NCBI RefSeq assembly: GCF_014524545.1
Contig: NZ_CP053557.1
Coordinates: 831,501-895,500, forward strand
DNA from: Exiguobacterium sp. Helios
Lineage (GTDB): Bacteria > Bacillota > Bacilli > Exiguobacteriales > Exiguobacteriaceae
Direction: 5' to 3'
DNA: 64,000 nucleotides
Shown here: piece after piece, positions 1 to 7,225 of the stretch
Layout: every line of letters begins with the position of its first letter
Position numbering within the stretch: the stretch's first letter is position 1
Made by a program: the position numbers and the translations under genes
The notes under the pieces: generated by a model
Told to the model about the DNA's origin: nothing
What the model saw: the letters and a program-made list of their open reading frames with translations, nothing else
Database searches by the model: none

Positions 1-598
1 AGTGGGTGAGGACGGCAAGGAAGAGATCACTTCGCTCCGTGTCGACATCGATTGGCACTTTGACAGCTGTATATATGGCTCGTTGCATCCAAGACTGGTC
101 TGATGCATCAAGTTTATAATAACCGACAAGTTCCTCGAACAATTCCACTTGCGTCACTTTAATCAACCGGAAGGGATCATTACTTAAAAAAAGCGGTTCT
201 TCTCCGGCAGCTGAGGAGAGTAAAAAAAAGAATTCCTCAAAAGCAACCCGTGTTCCATTTTTCCGACCGATATAATGCCGTAAGTGTTTGAGCAGGCGTT
301 TCGCAGTCACATACCAGTTTTTTTGTTCGCGCATGGAGATGAGCTCATTTGGCTCCAAATAGTGAAAATCATAAGCAAGCTGGATGAATTGTTCCGTTTG
401 TTCGATGGTTTGTTCAACGGTCGGTTGGTCGTGTTCTTTTTGTAGTCCTTTATACTTAGCAAACTGGGATAACATCAAATCAAGGTCTTTTTCTTCGATG
501 ACTTGTTTGGGGAGCTGGCGATAGATTTCTACGATGATGTCGCGAAGGGTCGTATCGCCATATTGTTCAAGTAAAAGACGGAGCTTACGAATTCTCAT
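1..598 (-). CDS. Hypothetical protein, 3' part beyond the window
   Basis: An open frame runs leftwards from an ATG at 598 and leaves the window at base 1, so only the first 199 residues are visible. The start is well supported by an AAGGAGGG ribosome binding site 5 bases upstream. The protein begins MRIRKLRLLLEQYGDTTL and is rich in charged residues and leucine, with no signal peptide or membrane segment, so a soluble helical protein is likely. The opening has some resemblance to DUF6155-type proteins, but this is from memory and weak. No function is proposed. Confidence 0.75.
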   Translation of the reverse strand, partial: MRIRKLRLLLEQYGDTTLRDIIVEIYRQLPKQVIEEKDLDLMLSQFAKYKGLQKEHDQPTVEQTIEQTEQFIQLAYDFHYLEPNELISMREQKNWYVTAKRLLKHLRHYIGRKNGTRVAFEEFFFLLSSAAGEEPLFLSNDPFRLIKVTQVELFEELVGYYKLDASDQSWMQRAIYTAVKVPIDVDTERSDLFLAVLTH

Positions 599-783
599 GA
601 TCGCCCTCCTTCGACAAAAAGACACAACACTAGTTCTATCCTTTTCCCGATTTTTTTAAGAAGTAACCGACAGCGGGCGGAATTAACAGACGATTGTTTT
701 TGAACATGGATATCTAACATTTGCACTTACTTAAATGTTTGCCTATCGTTAAAAGAATCATTAATCAAAGGGAGCGATTATTC

Positions 784-1530
784 ATGAATGAAACAATCGA
801 ACAATTACTTAGCCACCGGTCTATCCGTAAATTTAAGCCCCATCAATTAGATCAAGAGACAATTGAGACGCTCGTTCGTTCTGCACAGTCGGCTTCTACG
901 TCTTCTTATCAGCAGGCCTATGCCATCATCGGCATCGAGGACGAAGGACTTAAACAACAGTTGGTAGGTGTGGCGAGCGGTCAATCCTATGTCGCGGAAA
1001 ACAGTTACTTTTTCGTTTTTTGTATCGATTATCATAAGCATATCTTAGCAGCAGAAATCGCATCAGGTTCCGTCGATCGGACGGTCGAAACGACGGAAGC
1101 GCTGATTGTCGGTGCGGTCGATGCCGGCTTAGCCGCCCAAAACTTAGTCATTGCAGCGGAATCATTAGGATACGGGACAGTCTATATCGGTTCGCTACGC
1201 AATGATGCTGCCAAAGTGAGTGAACTGTTGGCGTTGCCGAGCCATGTCGTTCCATTATTCGGAGTCGCGGTAGGGATTCCTGATCAACAGCCAGGGAAAA
1301 AACCCCGCCTTCCGATGGATGCGGTCTTCCACCGGAATACGTATACTAATGACGACACGATGCGCCGATTGTTGTCACAGTATGAAAATGAAACGTCTGC
1401 ATACTACGGCGAACGGACGGATGGACGCCGGACAGAAGGCTGGGTCTATCAGATGGCTGCTTCGATGAAGGATCCGAAACGGACGTATATGCGTGACTTT
1501 TTACAGGAAAAACATTTAGCCCGAGATTGA
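784..1530 (+). CDS. nfrA: NADPH-dependent FMN nitroreductase, NfrA type
   Basis: This 248-residue protein matches the NfrA family of oxygen-insensitive flavin reductases, which use NADPH to reduce FMN or nitro compounds and act as cytosolic homodimers. The N-terminal HRSIRKF segment (residues 11-17) is the FMN-phosphate binding signature of the family. The central AVDAGLAAQNLVIAAESLGY helix is also typical. The length agrees with the roughly 249 residues of Bacillus NfrA. The ATG at 784 was preferred over an upstream in-frame start because GGGAGCG lies just before it and HRSIRKF then falls in the usual place. The next gene starts 15 bases downstream, so co-transcription is likely. The physiological substrate cannot be read from sequence. 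Confidence 0.88.
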   Translation: MNETIEQLLSHRSIRKFKPHQLDQETIETLVRSAQSASTSSYQQAYAIIGIEDEGLKQQLVGVASGQSYVAENSYFFVFCIDYHKHILAAEIASGSVDRTVETTEALIVGAVDAGLAAQNLVIAAESLGYGTVYIGSLRNDAAKVSELLALPSHVVPLFGVAVGIPDQQPGKKPRLPMDAVFHRNTYTNDDTMRRLLSQYENETSAYYGERTDGRRTEGWVYQMAASMKDPKRTYMRDFLQEKHLARD

Positions 1531-1544
1531 TACGGAGGTAACCT

Positions 1545-2768
1545 ATGGAAGAATTTCATTCAGGACGTTCTCGTCTAGAACGTAAACGTCAGGAAGAGTT
1601 GCGTGAATCAGAAAAAATGGAGCAGGAAAAGGCATCGCGGGAATTCGCGGATGCACCTCGTGAGAGCGGACGATCTGCCAGTCAACGTTATTTAGACGAG
1701 CCGTCAAGACGATCGCGCGCGCATGAGGCTGCTCCTGAAAAGGCATCTAATGCAAAACGTCTGCAATCGGGTGCCGTAACCATCGTACGTTCAGGAACCC
1801 GATTAATTAGTTTAGCGCTGAATCGTTTTAGCCAACGCCGTGCATCAAGAAGCGGCAGAACGAAAGAACCAGTACGTGAAGCAGGTTCTGAGCAACGATT
1901 GAAAAAACAGCCGGTCCCAAAAAAGAAACGCCGATTCAAATCAAAGCTGATTGGTTTCTTATTACTTGTCGTGATTGCGGCCATTATCTTTGGATCACAA
2001 CCGTTTACGTTTCTTCTAATCGGAAGTGACGCGCGACCGGGAGAGTCGCTGCGCGGTTCGAGATCAGACTCACTGTCCGTCATGCAATTCGTACCGCTCT
2101 CGCGGACAATTCAATTGACGTCGATTCCGCGGGATACGTATACGCCGATTGACTGTGAAAACGGGAAAAAAGATAAGATCACCCATGCGTTCGCTTACGG
2201 TGGCGAAGACTGTACGACCAGTGCAGTCAGTGGACTTCTGGATCAAGAGATCGACAGTAAGATTGTCATTTCATTTGACAGCTTCATCGGATTAATTGAT
2301 GAAATCGGAGGGGTTGATTTAGTCTCGACAGGAACCTTCTCGGAACAAGATGCGAGCGGAAAAGCCAATCAGTATTCCTTCCAAAAAGGGAAAGAATATC
2401 ATATGGACGGAGCGATGGCGTTAGCGTATTCCCGTCACCGTAAAACGGATACAGACGTCGCACGGGCGAATCGTCAATCGGAAGTCATTCAAGCAGTGGC
2501 GACGCATTTGATGAAACCGACGGGCTGGTCCAGTATTCCCGGAGCGAACCGCTATATGAAGGAAGAAATGAATTTAGATGTCAGCTTCCGTCAGATGATG
2601 TCAGCCGGTTTATCACTCGCTTTGTTCTCAGAACGGGAACACTTTGAAGTTGAAGGTGTCAGTGAGCGGATGAATGGTATTTTCTATGATTTCCCGAAAG
2701 AAAAAGAGCTGAAGGAATTACGTGCGAAGCTCGATACGACATTTTATGGGATACTAAAAAATGATTAA
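1545..2768 (+). CDS. LytR-CpsA-Psr (LCP) family cell-wall ligase
   Basis: LCP proteins transfer teichoic acid or other glycopolymers from a lipid carrier to peptidoglycan outside the membrane. In this 407-residue protein, residues 1-130 form a long, very charged, probably disordered cytosolic tail. One membrane helix follows at about 134-150, then the extracellular LCP domain. Family signatures are LLIGSDARPGE, RGSRSDSLSVMQFVP, SIPRDTY and the arginine-rich AYSRHRKTDTDVARANRQ. The tail is much longer than in TagU/LytR proteins (about 20-30 residues before the helix), which is unusual. The gene follows nfrA by 14 bases with GGAGG before the ATG. Teichoic acid genes at 35-37.8 kb could supply its substrate, but the link is inferred. 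Confidence 0.9.
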   Translation: MEEFHSGRSRLERKRQEELRESEKMEQEKASREFADAPRESGRSASQRYLDEPSRRSRAHEAAPEKASNAKRLQSGAVTIVRSGTRLISLALNRFSQRRASRSGRTKEPVREAGSEQRLKKQPVPKKKRRFKSKLIGFLLLVVIAAIIFGSQPFTFLLIGSDARPGESLRGSRSDSLSVMQFVPLSRTIQLTSIPRDTYTPIDCENGKKDKITHAFAYGGEDCTTSAVSGLLDQEIDSKIVISFDSFIGLIDEIGGVDLVSTGTFSEQDASGKANQYSFQKGKEYHMDGAMALAYSRHRKTDTDVARANRQSEVIQAVATHLMKPTGWSSIPGANRYMKEEMNLDVSFRQMMSAGLSLALFSEREHFEVEGVSERMNGIFYDFPKEKELKELRAKLDTTFYGILKND

Positions 2769-2847
2769 TTTTTCAAAACGGGTTTGTTCTTTCTCGAACA
2801 GTGGAAATTACTAAAGGTGACTAATCTATCGAGGAGGGACCTATCAT

Positions 2848-3558
2848 ATGAAAGTATTAGTTGTAGGTGCATCAGGTACAATCGGAGCTCGTGTCGTCAA
2901 GTCGCTCGCAAAAGGTCATCAAGTTACGGTCATCGTCCGCCATCAACACCTGGTGGAACGATTTGAAAAACTTGGTGTCAAGGCGCACTATGTCGATATC
3001 GAAACAGAACTCGAAAAAGTCATCGAACAGGGTGTTTCCGGTCAGGATGCTGTCATCTGTGCAGCGACAGCCGGTGTTGACGGGGAACCTACGGAAATCG
3101 AGTTACTCGACCGGACGGTTGCTTTAAAAACGATTGATGCTGCGAAAAAGGCGCGTGTTCGTCATTTCGTCCTCCTCAGTGCCTATGGTGCTGATCGTCC
3201 CAATCAGTTTAAAAAAGAAATGTATCCGTTTTACGCTGCAAAAAACGCAGCGGAAGAACAGATTGAACATAGCGGACTCACTTACACCATCATTTGTCCG
3301 GTTGACATCGTTGACGGAGAAGGACGCGGATTAATTGAGGCTGATGAAGACTTGAAGGATGTTAAGGAAGCTACAATTTCGGAAACGGATGTTGCTTCAA
3401 TCCTGGTCGCTGCTGTCGACAACCGAGCGGTCTTTAATCGCCGCCTGGAAGTTAAAGAAGGTAAAACGGCATTAAACGAAGCGCTTGGTGGAGATGAAGC
3501 AGTTGGAAGCGTTAAAGACAACCGCCAAGTGAAAAAGCAATTACCACGTTATAATTAA
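2848..3558 (+). CDS. NAD(P)-binding atypical short-chain reductase
   Basis: The protein (236 residues) starts with a Rossmann fold, MKVLVVGASGTIG, whose GASGTIG motif at residues 7-13 binds NAD(P). Alternating beta strands and helices, FVLLSAYGAD and TIICPVDIVDGEGRG place it among atypical SDR/NmrA-like proteins related to Bacillus YwnB or YhfK. These are cytosolic oxidoreductases or redox sensors of unclear substrate. GAGGAGGG lies 7 bases before the ATG. The gene has its own 79-base upstream gap and is followed by two hairpins at 3621 and 3685, so it is probably monocistronic. Confidence 0.82.
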   Translation: MKVLVVGASGTIGARVVKSLAKGHQVTVIVRHQHLVERFEKLGVKAHYVDIETELEKVIEQGVSGQDAVICAATAGVDGEPTEIELLDRTVALKTIDAAKKARVRHFVLLSAYGADRPNQFKKEMYPFYAAKNAAEEQIEHSGLTYTIICPVDIVDGEGRGLIEADEDLKDVKEATISETDVASILVAAVDNRAVFNRRLEVKEGKTALNEALGGDEAVGSVKDNRQVKKQLPRYN

Positions 3559-3620
3559 CGAAATGATGTAAAAATCGCTGAACGTATAAAGGTCGAAAGA
3601 AAAGTCGGTCTGAATCAGGA

Positions 3621-3657
3621 AACAGGAGTTGGAGAATATCCAGCTCCTGTTTTTTTG
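3621..3657 (+). terminator. Rho-independent terminator after the SDR gene
   Basis: A 13-bp stem (AACAGGAG-T-TGGA with TCCA-G-CTCCTGTT, one T-G wobble) closes a GAATA loop and is followed by seven T residues. It lies 63 bases after the stop codon of the SDR gene. Confidence 0.9.
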
Positions 3658-3684
3658 TACGCAAAACAAATTTCATACAAGACG

Positions 3685-3723
3685 GACAAAAAAGGTGAGC
3701 CCACACAGTCTACCTTTTTTGTC
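3685..3723. terminator. Second perfect inverted repeat, A/T-rich hairpin
   Basis: GACAAAAAAGGT at 3685-3696 is perfectly repeated in reverse complement at 3712-3723 around a 15-base loop. The A and T tracts are inside the stem, so it could act as a second terminator in either orientation. It ends 55 bases before the thioredoxin gene start and could also influence that promoter. Confidence 0.55.
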
Positions 3724-3778
3724 ACAAAATAAGTGGACGATTCTGCTACACTGAACACATAGAGGAGTGACGAAATCA

Positions 3779-4324
3779 GTGAAAAAATATGTAATGTACC
3801 TGATGGCAGCAGTAATCATTTCAGGGATTGCCTATACGAGTTATAGCGCGTACCAGACCAAACAAAACCAACAACAAATCCAGGCGAAACAACAAGCAGA
3901 AGGTGGACTCGAAACAGGAATGAAAGCGCCTGACCTCGAAATAGAACAAGACGGTCAACCGATTCAATTGTCTGATTTGACGAATCAACTCATCGTCATC
4001 AATTTTTGGGCGACCTGGTGTCCTCCATGTCAGCAGGAAATACCAGAGTTAAATGCTTTCGCCAAGTCAACATCGATTCCGGTGTATGGGATCAATGTGA
4101 CGACCGCAGAAAGACGATTGAGCGACGTGGAGCAGTTTTTGAAAAAAAATCCTATTACGTACTCGGTACTTTACGATACAAAAGGACAATCAGAGAAAAC
4201 GTATCAACTAGTGGCGATGCCAGCTACTTATATTATTGACGAAAAAGGGGCAATTGTCGGGAAACATGTAGGACCGGTCACGGAAGAAATGTTGAAAGAA
4301 ATGGTGCGGAAGATCGGAGGATAA
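3779..4324 (+). CDS. Membrane-anchored thiol-disulfide oxidoreductase, ResA/TlpA family
   Basis: A single N-terminal membrane helix (about residues 5-23) anchors an extracytoplasmic thioredoxin domain. The active-site motif is WATWCPPCQQEIPEL, with redox cysteines C81 and C84, and the cis-proline segment is VAMPATYIID. ResA-like proteins reduce disulfides outside the membrane, for example apocytochrome c haem-binding cysteines. The GTG at 3779 is preferred over an in-frame GTG at 3767, because GAGGAG at 3762-3767 is correctly spaced only for the later start and overlaps the earlier one. Length is 181 residues. A cysteine-rich zinc-ribbon protein follows after 4 bases and is probably translationally coupled. 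Confidence 0.88.
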   Translation: MKKYVMYLMAAVIISGIAYTSYSAYQTKQNQQQIQAKQQAEGGLETGMKAPDLEIEQDGQPIQLSDLTNQLIVINFWATWCPPCQQEIPELNAFAKSTSIPVYGINVTTAERRLSDVEQFLKKNPITYSVLYDTKGQSEKTYQLVAMPATYIIDEKGAIVGKHVGPVTEEMLKEMVRKIGG

Positions 4325-4328
4325 CCGG

Positions 4329-4778
4329 ATGGAATTATATTGTACGGTGTGTACGTATCGTCAAGTCATTGAAGTCGGTCAGCAAGAAGAGTGGAAAGGA
4401 TTTCCGTCCGTGTTGACTTATGGTATGGATAATTACGCATCAGCATTACCTTTTTTATTCGTTCCGCCGTATCAAGAGCCGTTAGTCAGTCGTCAAAAAA
4501 TTGATGACCGGATTCGGGCAGATTTGATTCGAACGTACCACGCCCACATCGATGAAATTGAGGACGGGTGGGTACCGCATCAATATGATGTATTTCAGTG
4601 TCCGACATGTCAACAAATCTCAACACGATTTTGGTGTGCCTTGTTTTTGAGGTCGTCAATCATTGAACCGATCCATCGGTGTGAACAAGATAAATCGGTG
4701 TTGGTTCGACTTTCTTTGGATGAAATCACACAAACGTCCTGTCCCAACTGTGAACAACAGACACTCCATATCCGTTAA
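4329..4778 (+). CDS. Zinc-ribbon protein, CpXC-like, unknown function
   Basis: This 149-residue protein has CxxC pairs at C5/C8, C91/C94 and C138/C141, plus single cysteines at C103 and C118, as expected for one or two structural zinc sites. The N-terminal CTVC pair and later CPTC pair recall CpXC-domain proteins, but the match is from memory. No signal peptide or membrane helix is visible, so it is probably cytosolic. It starts 4 bases after the thioredoxin-like gene with GGAGG overlapping that gene's end, which indicates coupled translation. Its role is unknown; a partner or substrate in thiol or metal chemistry is only suggested by context. Confidence 0.7.
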   Translation: MELYCTVCTYRQVIEVGQQEEWKGFPSVLTYGMDNYASALPFLFVPPYQEPLVSRQKIDDRIRADLIRTYHAHIDEIEDGWVPHQYDVFQCPTCQQISTRFWCALFLRSSIIEPIHRCEQDKSVLVRLSLDEITQTSCPNCEQQTLHIR

Positions 4779-4784
4779 ACGTAC

Positions 4785-4865
4785 AAAAGCCATCTGTCGC
4801 AAGAAACGACTATTCGAGACAATGTGTCTGCTAGTCATTTTAAGCGGTCAGATGGCTTTTTAAAT
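4785..4865. terminator. Bidirectional terminator between convergent genes
   Basis: AAAAGCCATCTG (4785-4796) pairs with CAGATGGCTTTT (4849-4860), closing a 52-base interior that contains a smaller hairpin (GACTA..AGAC / GTCT..TAGTC). A/T tracts flank both sides. It separates the plus-strand zinc-ribbon gene from the minus-strand DUF3006 gene. Confidence 0.8.
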
Positions 4866-4866
4866 G

Positions 4867-5076
4867 TCAACCCATTTGCCGAAACGAAAACGTTTGAAAG
4901 GAAGACTGAGTAGAACTGGTTGCGTCAATTGAGTAATTTGATCCGTCGAATAATATTGTGTCACCAAGCCTTGCTTCAGTAGGCAAATAGCGACGGGGGA
5001 TGAAACTTGAACCGTTCTCCCAGAGAAGAACAGCATATTTGCCATCAAGCCGTTCCAGTGTGCCACGTTTGATCAT
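4867..5076 (-). CDS. DUF3006 family small protein
   Basis: This 69-residue protein begins MIKRGTLERLDGKYAVLLWENG and continues through IPRRYLP and LGDTILFDG. That layout (a short beta-rich domain with ERLDGKYAVL, a proline-arginine step and a GD turn) matches DUF3006 proteins, small cytosolic proteins of unknown function often found near secreted metallo-beta-lactamase or ComEC-like proteins. No such neighbour is present here. The ATG at 5076 is preceded by GGAGGAG. The frame of this gene, not the overlapping one at 4860-5066, carries the family pattern. Confidence 0.75.
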   Translation of the reverse strand: MIKRGTLERLDGKYAVLLWENGSSFIPRRYLPTEARLGDTILFDGSNYSIDATSSTQSSFQTFSFRQMG

Positions 5077-5284
5077 AATCGAACTCCTCCTACAAAATTA
5101 CATCGAACGCATCCTCAGGGTCAGGTGCAAGTTTCTCTTTTTATAATTCGCTGTAATTTTTTAATCTTATATTTGGTATATTCCCATTTCCTTTTGAATT
5201 TACACATGTTTATTTGCAATTGCTGAATTCTGTACAATATTTGTCAAACAAAATGAAAATGAATATATTTTTAAATAATTTTCC
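5077..5284. other. AT-rich intergenic region without a recognised gene
   Basis: About 200 bases between the DUF3006 gene and the antiporter terminator. On the minus strand TTGACA occurs at about 5242-5247 and could be a -35 for the DUF3006 gene, but no convincing -10 at the right spacing was found. No RNA or conserved ORF was recognised. Confidence 0.4.
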
Positions 5285-5315
5285 AAGAAAAAAGCAGAAC
5301 TGAAAAATCAGTTCT
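5285..5315 (-). terminator. Terminator of the nhaC-type gene
   Basis: Read on the minus strand, AGAACTGA and TCAGTTCT form a perfect 8-bp stem with a 4-base loop, followed by GC and a run of six T residues. It lies just downstream of the antiporter stop. Confidence 0.88.
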
Positions 5316-5346
5316 ACTCTCAATACTATTCGGTGAAAGATATTGT

Positions 5347-6720
5347 TTAAGCCACCAAGTTTTCGGCAACCTTTTTAGTTGGACGAGTAAAGGCAAACAC
5401 AAATGTGAAGAACGGGGAAAGCAATAAGAAAAAGGCAAATGGTACGTACGCGGTAACGGGAACACCGAGTGTGGATGCGAAGAAGGCACCGGATACGCCC
5501 CAAGGAATCAACGGATTCACGAGAGTTCCCCCGTCTTCGAGAGCGCGTGAGAGGAAGCGCGGATCAATCGAACGATCTTTAAAAATCTTTTTAAATGCTT
5601 GACCGGGTAACAAAATCGACAGGTATTGCTCACCGGCCATAAAATTGACCCCGATTGAAGCAAGAGCAGCCGATGAGATAATACTGCCATCCCGTTTTAG
5701 TTTTGAAACCGTTTTTTCGATGATGACATCAATGACGCCAATCCCGCGAAGAACGCCACCAAAAGCCAGAGCGAGCATGACAAGCGAGACGGACCACATC
5801 ATCGACTGGAGACCACCTTTACTGACGATACTCGCGACAGTGTTGTTGTCTGTTTCGATCTTTAATCCATTTTGAATGACGCTCATCCATTGTCCGACAT
5901 TCCAGTTGCCTTGTGTCAATCCCGTCAATAGCAGACCGCTTAGGACGCCGGCGATCAAAGTCGGAACGACAGGAGTTTTTCGTAATGCAAGAATCATCAC
6001 GAGTAAAGGGGACAGTAGTGTCCAAGGTGAAAGATTGAACAGAAGCGCCAACTCTTGTTGCGTAGACCCGATGGTTTGCGAATCAATTGCGCCATTTCCC
6101 TGTCCGAAGATGAAGAAGAGGATGAAAGTGATTGTAATGGCGGGCACTGTCGTTCCCATCATAAAACGAATGTGGTCAAAGACAGAGACATTAACGATTC
6201 CGGGTGCAAAATTCGTTGTATCTGATAATGGAGACATCTTATCTCCGAAACAGGCACCGCTGATGATGGCACCGGCGGCAAGGGCAGGATCGACACCAAG
6301 TGCTACTGCGATTCCCATCAAAGCAACACCGACCGTTCCGATTGTTGTAAAGGAGCTACCGGTAAACGTGGAAACAATCATCGTAATGATTAAAGCACTT
6401 GGTGCAAACCATGTTGCAGAAAGTGTTTCAAGTCCGTAGTGGAGGAGTGTCGGAACAGCTCCGCTCATCATCCAGACAGCAATCGTCATACCGACAAGTA
6501 ACATGATCAAGATCGGTTTGATTGCTTCACGAATACCATTGATCATATGTTGTTCCAGCTGTTCGTATTTAAAGCCACGAAAAGCGGCATAAGCTACGAC
6601 AAAAATCAGACTGGATAATATGGCGAGGTGCGGTTCGGCTTTGGCACCGAATATGACAGATAATAATATAATGATACTAACTCCTAGGACAGCTGCGGAT
6701 TCACGAAAGGATATACGCAT
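5347..6720 (-). CDS. nhaC: Na+/H+ antiporter, NhaC family
   Basis: This 457-residue integral membrane protein has about eleven to twelve hydrophobic helices. NhaC-family signatures are present: the STFTGSSFTTIGTVGVALMGIA segment, ISGACFGDKMSPLSDTTNFAPG and, late in the protein, NFMAGEQYLSILLPG. Such proteins exchange protons for sodium or, in the MleN branch, malate and proton for lactate and sodium. Sequence alone does not separate these options. The ATG at 6720 follows a strong AAGGAGGT site. A terminator lies downstream and the gene appears monocistronic. Confidence 0.88.
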   Translation of the reverse strand: MRISFRESAAVLGVSIIILLSVIFGAKAEPHLAILSSLIFVVAYAAFRGFKYEQLEQHMINGIREAIKPILIMLLVGMTIAVWMMSGAVPTLLHYGLETLSATWFAPSALIITMIVSTFTGSSFTTIGTVGVALMGIAVALGVDPALAAGAIISGACFGDKMSPLSDTTNFAPGIVNVSVFDHIRFMMGTTVPAITITFILFFIFGQGNGAIDSQTIGSTQQELALLFNLSPWTLLSPLLVMILALRKTPVVPTLIAGVLSGLLLTGLTQGNWNVGQWMSVIQNGLKIETDNNTVASIVSKGGLQSMMWSVSLVMLALAFGGVLRGIGVIDVIIEKTVSKLKRDGSIISSAALASIGVNFMAGEQYLSILLPGQAFKKIFKDRSIDPRFLSRALEDGGTLVNPLIPWGVSGAFFASTLGVPVTAYVPFAFFLLLSPFFTFVFAFTRPTKKVAENLVA

Positions 6721-6969
6721 GCTTCCACCTCCTTAATTCTATGTTGCGTTTATGCTTGTTTGCTTTTACGTACGAAAGTAAAGAACAGTTGTTATGTTAA
6801 AGGATATGAATTCATTCGTCAACTATCTGAATTTCACTCGATATAACTAAAAATCATCGGAATATACGAAAATGTGACGATTTTTTGTCGTAAACGCTTT
6901 CTTTTTCACTGAAAATCTTGCACAATAGGAAATAAGAGATGTCGATTTTGTGAACAGGAGGGAATACAT

Positions 6970-7065
6970 ATGTTTACTGCAATTTTTTTCGTAGTCATTG
7001 CAATAATGGGAGCCAGTGTTTATGGAATTGATCACATGGTCGCTCAGAAAGCAGAAAAAAGATAA
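6970..7065 (+). CDS. Small single-pass membrane protein, 31 residues
   Basis: A 31-codon frame (begins MFTAIFFVVIAIMGASVYG, ends QKAEKR) starts with ATG at 6970, seven bases after a strong AGGAGG. The first 19 residues form one hydrophobic helix, followed by a short charged tail, so an inner-membrane miniprotein with a cytosolic C-terminus is likely. A long terminator follows 15 bases after the stop, so the unit is complete by itself. The good ribosome binding site, sensible protein and dedicated terminator argue for a real gene. Function is unknown. Confidence 0.72.
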   Translation: MFTAIFFVVIAIMGASVYGIDHMVAQKAEKR

Positions 7066-7080
7066 TTTGATTTTTAGATA

Positions 7081-7137
7081 AAAAAGGCTTTGATCAGTCA
7101 CATCTACCACGATGTCATTGATCAAAGCCTTTTTTTA
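7081..7137 (+). terminator. Strong terminator after the 31-aa gene
   Basis: AAAAAGGCTTTGATCA (7081-7096) pairs perfectly with TGATCAAAGCC plus the T run at 7119-7137. The interior contains a second ACATC/GATGT stem. It isolates the small gene from the arginine operon promoter. Confidence 0.92.
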
Positions 7138-7144
7138 TGTTCAA

Positions 7145-7182
7145 AATAAATAAAAATACATTTGACAGCATAAATATACATA
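7145..7182 (+). promoter_or_regulatory. Tandem ARG-box-like operators (ArgR/AhrC)
   Basis: Two 18-bp segments, 7145-7162 and 7165-7182, fit the ARG box TNTGNATWWWWATNCANA. The second matches the whole NATWWWWATNCANA part plus the G of the left arm. The first matches the AT-WWWW-AT-N-CA core. They are separated by 2 bp, close to the paired arrangement known for ArgR operators, and overlap the -35 hexamer of the argC promoter. Arginine-dependent repression by an AhrC/ArgR hexamer is the expected outcome. Confidence 0.7.
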
Positions 7183-7190
7183 TGTTTAAA
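7162..7190 (+). promoter_or_regulatory. Putative sigma-A promoter of the arginine operon
   Basis: TTGACA at 7162-7167 is a perfect -35. TTTAAA at 7185-7190 with a 17-base spacer is the best -10. The start codon of argC is 36 bases downstream of the -10. Confidence 0.65.
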
Positions 7191-7225
7191 TCGAGTTATC
7201 ATTTAACGGCAAAGGAGTTTCCATC

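Noticed and set aside
2781-2808. Sigma-B-type promoter (GTTT..GGAAAT) before the SDR gene
   Set aside because: The -10 half deviates from GGGWA and the spacing is uncertain; it was left out of the features.
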